This document shows positions 1 through 6,171 of a stretch of 7,873 nt of DNA, piece after piece. The stretch's first letter is position 1. The number at the start of each line of letters is the position of its first letter. Origin of the DNA: UBA1151 sp963579925 (GTDB taxonomy: Bacteria > Chloroflexota > Dehalococcoidia > Lucifugimonadales > Lucifugimonadaceae); contig CAUZJA010000132.1 in the NCBI GenBank assembly GCA_963579925.1, forward strand, positions 1-7,873, given 5' to 3'. The notes beneath the pieces were generated by a model. It saw only the letters and a list, made by a program, of their open reading frames with translations, had not been told where the DNA came from and searched no databases. The position numbers and the translations under genes are program-made.

Positions 1-816
1 CGGTGCTGCGTATGCTCCGCCATCAAAGCCGCTGACGATCTCGACGTCGTCTGGGTCGAGGTGGACGGGTAGTTTCATCAGCTCTGCACCCTGCTTGGAT
101 CGACGGATCATGGTCTCGCGCAATTGGTCCGTATCGGACGGGCTGTACTTGATCATTGACGCTTTCCAGTCTAGGTCGAGGTTCTTTGCGAGCAGTCGGA
201 GACCCGGAAGCGAGCGGCCGGTGAGGCCCCATGCGTGGACGCTACTCACGCCCAACGCCGCAAGCTGGCTCTTGATCTCAAGCCCTGCCTCCACGAAACT
301 AATCGTCCCCATGATCTCCGGGAACCAGTCTTTGTTGAGGATGTACGGGTTGCCGCCGTCGGCCCGCACCTGATCAGCTATATTCTCGGCGTACGCCATC
401 GCGTCATCATCCGCCTTCACGCGATGGATCTCGCCGCCCATGAGCTTCACCAGTAGCAGGTTGCCCTGCGGCGTGCGTTCGACCTCATCTTGCGATACCA
501 GGATGTAGCGAATGCCCGCCTTCACGCACCCGGCCGCGGCCACTCGGGCCTGGTTCGAGTGGAAGTTGTTGATGTTGATAAGGGTGTCGAAGCCTTCATC
601 TCGAACGTGAGCCATCTCGAACTCGAAGTGCCGAGACTTGTTACCGCCGTATGCGAGGCCGGTTGTATCGTCCCGCTTCACCAAAATCCGCGGCCCACCA
701 ATCTTCTCGCGGAACGCTTTCCACTCCTCCAGTGGGGTGGGGGTATGCGACCACCGAATGCGTGGGATCTCGTCTATGTTGGCTTGAACCTGCTCGGCGG
801 TAATAGAGGCTGACAT
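1..816 (-). CDS. PLP-dependent enzyme of the ACC deaminase / D-cysteine desulfhydrase family (3' end outside window)
   Basis: The reading frame is open from ATG at 816 to the window edge (272 residues), so the C-terminus is missing; family members are usually about 330 residues. It is a fold-type II PLP enzyme. Residues 46-62 hold the family core (LVKRDDTTGLAYGGNKSR), with K60 the expected PLP-binding lysine, and residues 86-90 give HSNQA, matching the Ser-Asn-Gln segment of ACC deaminases. A GFDGGAYAAP segment at 263-272 matches the family's late glycine/tyrosine region. The usual phosphate-binding GSGGT loop appears altered to GLTGRSLPGL (197-206), so the substrate is uncertain. ACC deaminases and D-cysteine desulfhydrases release ammonia (and H2S) from small amino acids, giving 2-oxo acids. 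The start is supported by GGAG 5 nt upstream. It lies 15 nt after the barrel gene, as third gene of an operon. The family call is firm; the exact reaction is not. Confidence 0.88.
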   Translation of the reverse strand, partial: MSASITAEQVQANIDEIPRIRWSHTPTPLEEWKAFREKIGGPRILVKRDDTTGLAYGGNKSRHFEFEMAHVRDEGFDTLININNFHSNQARVAAAGCVKAGIRYILVSQDEVERTPQGNLLLVKLMGGEIHRVKADDDAMAYAENIADQVRADGGNPYILNKDWFPEIMGTISFVEAGLEIKSQLAALGVSSVHAWGLTGRSLPGLRLLAKNLDLDWKASMIKYSPSDTDQLRETMIRRSKQGAELMKLPVHLDPDDVEIVSGFDGGAYAAP

Positions 817-821
817 CGTGT

Positions 822-825
822 CTCC
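822..825 (-). promoter_or_regulatory. Ribosome binding site of the ACC deaminase-like gene
   Basis: GGAG on the minus strand, 5 nt before the ATG at 816 and inside the short gap after the barrel gene's TAA (834-832). It is the clearest Shine-Dalgarno site in the window and fixes this start. Confidence 0.7.
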
Positions 826-831
826 GTGGAG

Positions 832-1995
832 TTATTTGCCTGATGGTGACATGCCGATCACCTCAGAAAGAAGTTTGAAGAATCCCTTTTTGCGTTCAGT
901 GTTGATGCCCCAGTTGATGGGCAGGTTCTGGAAGCCTTCAATGTAGTCGCCGAACGCAGTACTTCCACCTGCTCCGTCTCCCGGGTCGAAGTAGCCCCAG
1001 CTGGCGTACCCGCTCAGCGCGACAGTGAAGTTGTTGAGCGGCTTATCGAACTCGAAGTGATCGTCCTCGTTGTAGATGATCGGTTTCGGAGTGTACGCGG
1101 CCGATTCCCGGACATCGTTGATCCGCATGCCAACCCTGGCCGGATCGTGCATGCTGTTGCCGTGCAGCAGCACGAAGTCTGACGCCCGGATCACCTCGTC
1201 CGTTGGGGCGGTCATGTGAGCGAAGCTTGTGCCAACCAGCAGGCGCTCGCCGCCCTCGCTGATCTCCGTCACGCGTTCGATCAATTCATGTACCCGGGGC
1301 GGTGTGAGAATCTCGTGCTCGTAACGAGGGACGTTCACCTCATTGTTGATTTCGATGATGACGTTCTTGTAGCCGTTGGTGAGTACCCACTCCGTCGCGT
1401 TGTCGACTGCACGGAGTACGGCTGCCTCATCGGTAAGGCGTTCGTCTTGACCGAAGTAAAAGTAGCCCAGATTGACGACCATACCGTTGGCATCAGCGGC
1501 TTCGACAACGCGTGCTGTTCTCGCCATCCATTGCTCGCGCAGCGAACCGTCTGGCTCGAATGCACCGGAGTCCCATGGCTGCGTTCCAGTGCCCGGAAGA
1601 TCTGCCCAGACTTCGTTTTCGGATGCGTTTGGGTGAGTCTTTCTGATCTGGGTCATCAGTTCATTGAGGCTGTCGTCATCGTTACGGTAGTAGCCGAGTG
1701 GACTGGCGCCCTGCAGGTTTACCGGTATGCACAGCAGGCCATGAGTGGCGTACGTGGGGAGCATGTCGATCAGCTCCTGGACGTTGCGATCAGGGTCCCA
1801 CTCGCCGGTATCAGGATAGGCCCACACCTGGCGGGTCAGTGGATTCATATCGTCGAAAACGCCGTTCGCCATTCGACTGTTGAGGAGCAGACCTTCAATC
1901 TTCCAGCCGCGATAGTTGCGGCCTTTGTATGTAGGTTCGTCATTGATCAGGATCTGATCGCCATCGATCGAAACTATCGTCTGGCGATTACTCAC
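832..1995 (-). CDS. Glycoside hydrolase-like (beta/alpha)8-barrel protein, probably clan GH-A, cytoplasmic
   Basis: 387 residues without signal peptide or membrane segment, so probably cytosolic. The layout resembles a GH-A-type TIM barrel. N218-E219 in IIEINNEVN looks like the Asn-Glu acid/base at the end of strand 4, and E310 in IIYNEDDH looks like the nucleophile at the end of strand 7. Other barrel-like strands are VVNLGYFYFG (173-182) and FVLLHGNSMHD (274-284), and an aromatic GYASWGYFDPGDG segment (329-341) follows. A retaining hydrolase acting on a small or intracellular glycoside would fit, but no GH family is recognised with confidence. The start is GTG at 1995, inside the end of the upstream gene (overlap GTGAGTAA, 8 nt), which suggests translational coupling; the next Met is residue 42. 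It sits between two PLP-enzyme genes, implying a shared pathway. Alternatively it is a barrel that has lost hydrolase activity. Confidence 0.75.
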   Translation of the reverse strand: MSNRQTIVSIDGDQILINDEPTYKGRNYRGWKIEGLLLNSRMANGVFDDMNPLTRQVWAYPDTGEWDPDRNVQELIDMLPTYATHGLLCIPVNLQGASPLGYYRNDDDSLNELMTQIRKTHPNASENEVWADLPGTGTQPWDSGAFEPDGSLREQWMARTARVVEAADANGMVVNLGYFYFGQDERLTDEAAVLRAVDNATEWVLTNGYKNVIIEINNEVNVPRYEHEILTPPRVHELIERVTEISEGGERLLVGTSFAHMTAPTDEVIRASDFVLLHGNSMHDPARVGMRINDVRESAAYTPKPIIYNEDDHFEFDKPLNNFTVALSGYASWGYFDPGDGAGGSTAFGDYIEGFQNLPINWGINTERKKGFFKLLSEVIGMSPSGK

Positions 1996-3112
1996 CAGAC
2001 GCGGCCTTCACAAGCTCGTCTCGGACGCGCTCTGCCACGATTGCCAACTCACCCTCCTGGATGTTGAGCGGATCGACGACCAACTGGCCATCTGGGCCGT
2101 AGTTGGCGATGTAGATACGGGGAGTTCCAGCCATCAGGCGACGATGAATTTCGTCCCGGTCCGGGCCTCGCCAGTTGGAGTCAAATGTGATTACTGCGTG
2201 CGGGATGTAGTGGTCCCGATCGTGGATCACCTTTGCGATCACACCCGGCACCTCAATGATCTGGTCGACGATCATCTGCATCATCTCGTTGTAGTGCTTT
2301 GTCTCGGCCTCTTCGTCTGTCTCCACAAACTCACCAAGTGCTGCGATCAGGCCAGCCATCTCCTCTTTGGAGACTTTCTGCGCTCGTGCAATTCCAACGT
2401 TGGGGTAGTTGTTGAGGCGGGCGTATTCCACCCACTCAGAGGTGCCCGTCAGGATGCCAGTGCTCTGCGGCCCTCGAACGCCCTTGCCGCCGCTAAAGCT
2501 CACCAGATCAGCGCCCTGCTCCAAGTATCGCCGCAGGTTTGCGCGTGGCGGAAGCATCGATGCCGCATCGCACAGTATCGGAAGGTCGTGCCTGTGGGCT
2601 ATCTCCGAGAGTTGGTCCAGCGGAACCACATCGTTGCTTTTGTACGGCGACTCCAGATGGATGATCGCCGCGGTGTTCTCATCGATGGCGTCTTCCACTT
2701 CCTCCGGCGTGCAAGCGACGCCGTCGCCAACCTCTTTAAATCGTCCACCGGATGTCAGGTAGAGATGATCGTAGATAAACCGGTGATGCTTCTGAATGAT
2801 CAGATCGCTCGCCATACCCTCGGTGTTTGGGAGTGCTGCGATCTTGTCCGGATCGTCGCGTGCGATGGCCGCTGCGGCCTGCACCACCAGGCCGCCTGAT
2901 GCACCAGATGTGATCGTTGCGGCGGGAGCGCCAATGAGGTTTGCCACCTCTTTGCCAGCCTCAATCAGGAACTCATCGATGTTGTAGAAGCTGCTTGTGG
3001 CCTCCTGCATTGCTTCCATCGCCACCTCACGTGGGCGACTTCCGGAATGCTTAGTGTTGGGGCCACCAGCGTTAATGACAGGCTCTATATCCAGCCGATT
3101 GAGAACACTCAT
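1988..3112 (-). CDS. SelA/DgaE-like PLP-dependent enzyme (probable amino-acid or amino-sugar-acid ammonia-lyase type)
   Basis: 374 residues, fold-type I PLP enzyme of the SelA-like superfamily. The N-terminus carries INAGGPNTKHSGSRP (13-27), the family's opening motif, then a glycine-rich SGASGGL (69-75) that should bind the PLP phosphate. D182 in ILCDAAS is the expected partner of the pyridine nitrogen. K210 in SFSGGKGVRGPQ (205-216) is the Schiff-base lysine. It is much shorter than true SelA (about 460 residues) and no selenocysteine genes are nearby, so it is more likely a D-glucosaminate-6-phosphate ammonia-lyase (DgaE)-like or related lyase than selenocysteine synthase. ATG at 3112 is chosen; GGAG lies 11 nt upstream (3127-3124), a slightly long spacing. 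It is the first gene of the minus-strand operon, overlapping the barrel gene by 8 nt. The superfamily is secure; the substrate is unknown. Confidence 0.88.
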   Translation of the reverse strand: MSVLNRLDIEPVINAGGPNTKHSGSRPREVAMEAMQEATSSFYNIDEFLIEAGKEVANLIGAPAATITSGASGGLVVQAAAAIARDDPDKIAALPNTEGMASDLIIQKHHRFIYDHLYLTSGGRFKEVGDGVACTPEEVEDAIDENTAAIIHLESPYKSNDVVPLDQLSEIAHRHDLPILCDAASMLPPRANLRRYLEQGADLVSFSGGKGVRGPQSTGILTGTSEWVEYARLNNYPNVGIARAQKVSKEEMAGLIAALGEFVETDEEAETKHYNEMMQMIVDQIIEVPGVIAKVIHDRDHYIPHAVITFDSNWRGPDRDEIHRRLMAGTPRIYIANYGPDGQLVVDPLNIQEGELAIVAERVRDELVKAASGE

Positions 3113-3196
3113 TGCAGGTAATACTCCGTTGGATTTGCCAGTTGAAGTGGCTCTTCATCTGGCGGCGTCTTGAATATTGCTTGAGAAAGTGCGGCT

Positions 3197-3225
3197 AGCC
3201 TAGCATCCACCTAATCCTGTCTCAA
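3197..3225 (-). promoter_or_regulatory. Candidate sigma70-type promoter of the PLP/barrel/PLP operon
   Basis: On the minus strand TTGAGA (3225-3220, 5/6 match to TTGACA) is followed after 17 nt by TAGGCT (3202-3197, only 3/6 match to TATAAT). Transcription would start near 3190, about 78 nt before the ATG at 3112. The -10 element is poor, so this is tentative. Confidence 0.25.
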
Positions 3226-3244
3226 TCACGTTCTCAGCCAATCA
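3220..3244. repeat. Short imperfect direct repeat in the divergent intergenic region
   Basis: TCTCAATCA (3220-3228) recurs as TCTCA-gcc-AATCA (3232-3244), starting 12 nt later. The repeat overlaps the candidate -35 of the leftward operon and lies just before the rightward gene, so it could be a paired regulator site. At this length it could also be chance. Confidence 0.25.
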
Positions 3245-3267
3245 CCGGAGTCCGAGAGTCCCCTGCT

Positions 3268-3948
3268 ATGCTTGAAAGAACACGCGCACACGCGCCCGCA
3301 ACTTCAAAAATTCATCCTCCGCTCCCAACGACGTCTCCAACTATGGCCATCGAAGAGATATCCGTACCCACGCCGATACTCGGCAGGGTTGAGACAACAA
3401 CAACGCCAGAATTGCCTCCGGAAGAGTCACCAGACACTTCAGGAGCTTTGCTCATTGGCCTCGAAGGCCAGACTCTTCTGTTGAACGAAGACCATGTAGC
3501 GGTTGATGGCAGCGGCAATCACTGGCCCGGCTGGGCGCTTGTTCTGCTTACTGAAATTTCTGCAGTGAGAGTGATGTCTCAGTCGAAAGATCGTGGAGCG
3601 CTGGTCTGGGGCATTATTGGAGCAATCGCGGCTGTTGGCGTATGGCAGGTTGCAAGCAACGAAGCCGTTAGCCTGATTGGCGGGCTCGTTGTTGGCGTCA
3701 TATCTCTCATCTTGCTTGGGGAATTCTTCCTCAAGCCGCCGGACCTGCGATTGGAGATCATCGTTGGCTCCAACGTTGTCGGCACTGGCATCAAGCGTGG
3801 TCAGGCGCAGGAAGCGCAGGAGTTCGCCGGTGCAATTCTGGAGACCAGAGCAAAGTTGCTTGCTCCAGTACCGTCGCCGGTACCGCCATCAGCAGAGACC
3901 TGGTCGACGCGTGTGTCTACGTTCCCGCCCCGCCAGCCTGTCTCTTAG
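3268..3948 (+). CDS. Two-TM protein of unknown function with a membrane-hairpin insert
   Basis: 226 residues; no family recognised with certainty. The N-terminus (about 1-58) is rich in Pro, Thr and Ser and looks disordered. A strand-rich part follows, with LLLNEDHVAV (70-79) and WALVLLTEISAVRVM (89-103). Two closely spaced hydrophobic helices (about 110-128 and 133-154) come next, then another strand-rich piece (LRLEIIVGSNVVGTGI, 160-175) and a helix, AQEAQEFAGAILETRAKLL (180-198). Two small beta pieces around a membrane hairpin, ending in a helix, resemble PH-like or DUF6232-type small membrane proteins; this is a shape comparison only. The tail is again Pro/Ser-rich. ATG 3268 is preceded by GAGAG 9 nt upstream; ATG 3343 (M26) is an alternative without a ribosome binding site. 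It diverges from the PLP operon and converges on tsaD, so context gives no role. Confidence 0.65.
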   Translation: MLERTRAHAPATSKIHPPLPTTSPTMAIEEISVPTPILGRVETTTTPELPPEESPDTSGALLIGLEGQTLLLNEDHVAVDGSGNHWPGWALVLLTEISAVRVMSQSKDRGALVWGIIGAIAAVGVWQVASNEAVSLIGGLVVGVISLILLGEFFLKPPDLRLEIIVGSNVVGTGIKRGQAQEAQEFAGAILETRAKLLAPVPSPVPPSAETWSTRVSTFPPRQPVS

Positions 3949-3962
3949 CTAGCCGGGGTTTT
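3928..3962 (+). terminator. Possible rho-independent terminator overlapping the stop of the two-TM gene
   Basis: CCCCG (3928-3932) can pair with CGGGG (3954-3958). An inner part, CCAGC with GCTAG, pairs with one mismatch and a bulged C around a 10-nt loop, and TTTT follows at 3959-3962. The stem includes the last codons and the TAG stop at 3946-3948. It sits 9 nt before the tsaD stop of the convergent gene, where a terminator is expected. The imperfect stem and short T-run keep confidence moderate. Confidence 0.4.
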
Positions 3963-3971
3963 CAGACGTGC

Positions 3972-4997
3972 TCAGGCGGCTCTTCCGAGGCGCAGAGAAG
4001 GATCGACATCGAGATCGAATCCGGATGACTCGCCATCCACCAGGTGGTGATAGGCCGCAGCCGCGATCATGGCACCGTTGTCCGTGCAGAGCACCGGAGG
4101 CGGAACGAACACCGGAAGCGTTGACTGCGAATGGAACTGCTCTCGCAGCCGCCTGTTTGCGGCCACTCCTCCGCCCACAATGATTCCGTTACATTCGTAC
4201 TGTTCAGCGGCGGCGATCGTTTTTGTGACGAGCACATCTACGATCGATTCCTGAAGCTCGTGAGATAGTCCGGCAACGAGTCGCTCATCACGGCCGGAAT
4301 CTGTGAGCCCAAGATCTTCCGCACGACGCAGCATCGCGGTCTTCAGGCCGCTGAAGCTGAAGTCGTGGGTCGGACGAATCCACGCTCGTGGCAGCCGCTC
4401 GAGGTCTGGATGTCGCTCAGCTACGCGTGATATTTCGGGACCACCGGGGTACGGCATGCCCATGATCCGGGCGCACTTATCGAACGCCTCGCCCGCCGCG
4501 TCATCTCGGGTGGCACCGATCAACTCGTACTGCGTGTGAGAGTGGATGACCACCAGTTCAGTGTGGCCGCCGCTTACGATGATCCCCATTAGCGGGAACT
4601 CAGGGTTGTCCCTGAGAACATCAAACTCCTCAGTCAGCCACGCAGCCTTCAGGTGTCCCTCAAGGTGGTTCACGCCGATTAGCGGGACTCCAAGCGACGC
4701 AGACAGGCCCTTCGCCGCGTTCACGCCCACGATCAGCGCTCCTGCCAGCCCTGGACCGCTAGTGACCGCAACAGCATCGATGTCAGACCACGCCAGCTCG
4801 GCGTCTTCAACGGCTTCACGAATCACTGGACTGATCGCCAGTATGTGCTGGCGGGATGCCAGTTCCGGCACGATACCGCCATGCGCCGAGTGCATCTCAG
4901 CCTGCGACGCGATCACGTTGGACAGGATTTGGGTGCTATCGACAACGACCGAAGCGGCGGTTTCGTCACATGAAGTTTCTATGCCGAGGATATTCAA
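3972..4997 (-). CDS. tsaD: tRNA N6-threonylcarbamoyladenosine (t6A37) transferase TsaD
   Basis: 341 residues, the normal length for TsaD. With TsaB and TsaE this cytoplasmic enzyme transfers the threonylcarbamoyl group from threonylcarbamoyl-AMP to A37 of ANN-decoding tRNAs. The N-terminus NILGIETSCDETAAS (2-16) is the family's ASKHA phosphate-1 signature. HGGIVPELASRQH (39-51) and TSGPGLAGAL (79-88) are conserved. H111 and H115 in NHLEGH, together with D306 in CTDNGAM, form the expected metal site. IVSGGHTEL (140-148) and GGGVAANRRLR (275-285) are the nucleotide-fold segments. All key residues are present, so it should be active. The start is TTG at 4997; an in-frame TAG lies upstream with no ATG or GTG between, and the TTG places the N-terminus exactly as in the family. 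No Shine-Dalgarno is visible. tsaB and tsaE are not in the window. Confidence 0.97.
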   Translation of the reverse strand: MNILGIETSCDETAASVVVDSTQILSNVIASQAEMHSAHGGIVPELASRQHILAISPVIREAVEDAELAWSDIDAVAVTSGPGLAGALIVGVNAAKGLSASLGVPLIGVNHLEGHLKAAWLTEEFDVLRDNPEFPLMGIIVSGGHTELVVIHSHTQYELIGATRDDAAGEAFDKCARIMGMPYPGGPEISRVAERHPDLERLPRAWIRPTHDFSFSGLKTAMLRRAEDLGLTDSGRDERLVAGLSHELQESIVDVLVTKTIAAAEQYECNGIIVGGGVAANRRLREQFHSQSTLPVFVPPPVLCTDNGAMIAAAAYHHLVDGESSGFDLDVDPSLRLGRAA

Positions 4998-5033
4998 AGT
5001 AGAAGCGTGCGCCTGATTGAGATTCGAGAACTA

Positions 5034-5060
5034 ATTATTTCGCATTTGAATTGTAATCAA
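5034..5060 (-). promoter_or_regulatory. Weak candidate promoter of tsaD
   Basis: On the minus strand TTGATT (5060-5055) and AATAAT (5039-5034, 5/6 match to TATAAT) are separated by 15 nt, shorter than the preferred 17. Transcription would begin about 30 nt before the TTG start. It lies in the most AT-rich stretch of the 183-bp tsaD/sortase-like gap. No stronger candidate was seen there, nor any convincing one for the rightward gene. Confidence 0.25.
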
Positions 5061-5180
5061 CAGCGGAGCAGCAATCAGCCCATCCCAACGCCTCGTATCA
5101 TTAGACATGCGCGTTAAGAGCAGGTTTGAAACCGGTCCTGGATTTTCGCGATGACATCCACCCGCAGCAAGTCTAAGTAA

Positions 5181-6041
5181 TTGCGTTTCACTTCCAAACA
5201 TATGGTGATCGGAATCACCGCTATCATCGTTGGACTGATGGCCATCGGCGGCGCGGCGATCTACATCGTCGTACAGCAAGACGCGCTGGATGGTCTGGAC
5301 GAGTTCGTGGTCTCCGTTCCAACCGAGACGGTTAGCCAGTGGACCCAGCCACCGGTAAAGCCGACAGCCACTGCCGTTTCCGCGCCAACAGTCGAACCGG
5401 CAGATAGTACCCCGAGCGAAGTTATTCAGTATGAGTTCGATTTCGCAGGCCTCTACCCCGCTAACCAGATCAGCCCACGTTTCTGGGCCGACCCGCTGTT
5501 CGCCGGCACCGGGCCATTTGGTGGTCCAACAATTCCGGACGGCTTTGAGTTCGTGTCGAATCTCGATGCGCTCAGGGATGACAGACTCAGCGGGGAACCC
5601 AAAACGCTGTTGATCCCGTCCATTGGCCTCGTGGCTCCCGTCTCAGAACTGATGATCCTCGAGGAAGATACTGGCGCGCGATATGAGCAGCCAATTAATC
5701 TTGTTGGCCACATTCCGGAGACACCGAATCCCGGACAATTGGGCAATGGGTGGTACTTCGGGCATCTGGAGAGCCCAATTCTGGGTGAAGGCAACATCTT
5801 CAATCGACTGCCAGATGTGGTTGAGATGATCAAGAATGATCCCGTAGACGTGATAATCGAGACCGAGAATGAAGCGTTTCTATACCGGGTCACCGGGTCA
5901 AATGTGGTTCCAAAAGAAGATCTAGAGCTATACCGTAGTGACACCGCCACGGTCACACTGGTTGCTAGTTTTCCTTCACGCGTCTACTCGCACCGGCTGC
6001 TGATCACCGCCGAGTTGATCGCTGCCAAACTGCAATCGTAG
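5181..6041 (+). CDS. Sortase-like membrane-anchored protein with Ser in place of the catalytic Cys
   Basis: 286 residues. R2 and K6 precede one hydrophobic helix (about 9-31), giving a signal-anchor with the rest outside. A Pro/Thr/Ser-rich linker (about 45-80) leads to a C-terminal sortase-type beta-barrel domain. TLLIPSIGLVAPV (142-154) is the usual first barrel strand. GWYFGHLESP (190-199) carries the expected catalytic His (H195), and NIFNRLPDV (205-213) follows as in sortases. The active-site strand reads TLVASFPSRVYSHRLLI (259-275), where the family has TLxTC and a later Arg. R272 is present, but S263 (codon AGT at 5967-5969) occupies the Cys position. Sortases cleave a sorting signal and attach the protein to a surface amine via the Cys thiolate, so transpeptidation is doubtful. 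The start is TTG 5181, directly after an in-frame TAA; ATG 5202 (M8) is the alternative but would lose R2 and K6. No ribosome binding site is clear. Confidence 0.82.
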   Translation: MRFTSKHMVIGITAIIVGLMAIGGAAIYIVVQQDALDGLDEFVVSVPTETVSQWTQPPVKPTATAVSAPTVEPADSTPSEVIQYEFDFAGLYPANQISPRFWADPLFAGTGPFGGPTIPDGFEFVSNLDALRDDRLSGEPKTLLIPSIGLVAPVSELMILEEDTGARYEQPINLVGHIPETPNPGQLGNGWYFGHLESPILGEGNIFNRLPDVVEMIKNDPVDVIIETENEAFLYRVTGSNVVPKEDLELYRSDTATVTLVASFPSRVYSHRLLITAELIAAKLQS

Positions 6042-6094
6042 CGAATCAGCACTAATTTCTAACCTGGCGACTGTTTATCGCGGCTCCAAATTGC

Positions 6095-6123
6095 GCGACA
6101 CTATTGGTACATTGCGATATATT
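6095..6123 (+). promoter_or_regulatory. Candidate sigma70-type promoter of ctaA-ctaB
   Basis: GCGACA (6095-6100, 4/6 match to TTGACA) and TATATT (6118-6123, 5/6 match to TATAAT) are separated by the preferred 17 nt. Transcription would begin near 6130, leaving a leader of about 40 nt. It is the best promoter match in the window and suggests ctaAB is transcribed separately from the sortase-like gene. Confidence 0.42.
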
Positions 6124-6171
6124 TCACAAGTTGTCACAGCGCGCGGCTAGTAGAAAGCTCAGGTTAGGTAA

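Noticed and set aside
490..813. Plus-strand open frame opposite the ACC deaminase-like gene
   Set aside because: The minus-strand frame carries the clear PLP-lysine and HSNQ motifs, whereas this frame has none.
1216..2067. Long plus-strand open frame (283 codons) opposite the barrel gene
   Set aside because: Antisense to a well-supported gene; the translation is rich in His, Cys and Arg with no domain, as expected for a shadow frame in GC-rich coding DNA.
2144..2899. Plus-strand open frame (251 codons) opposite the SelA-like gene
   Set aside because: Fully antisense to the PLP enzyme with its conserved motifs; composition is unnatural and no motif is present.
1988..3112. Selenocysteine synthase (selA) as the name for the first operon gene
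   Set aside because: The protein is far shorter than SelA and no selB, selD or tRNA-Sec is nearby; the operon context is catabolic.
3143..3157. Small hairpin TGAAG-tggct-CTTCA in the leader of the PLP operon
   Set aside because: Only a 5-bp stem; no riboswitch-like or attenuator structure around it and no T-run.
4546..5016. Plus-strand open frame (156 codons) opposite tsaD
   Set aside because: Antisense shadow, Ser/Thr/Pro-rich, no motif; tsaD is certain on the other strand.
5126..5155. TTGAAA-18-GATGAC as promoter of the sortase-like gene
   Set aside because: The -10 element matches TATAAT at only three positions and the spacing is not optimal; not distinguishable from chance.
5031..5279. 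Minus-strand frame of 82 codons spanning the tsaD/sortase-like gap
   Set aside because: It overlaps the sortase-like gene's start on the opposite strand, has no ribosome binding site or motif, and its translation is low-information.
6067..6081. GCGA/TCGC inverted repeat after the sortase-like gene as a terminator
   Set aside because: A 4-bp stem without a following T-run; too weak to call.
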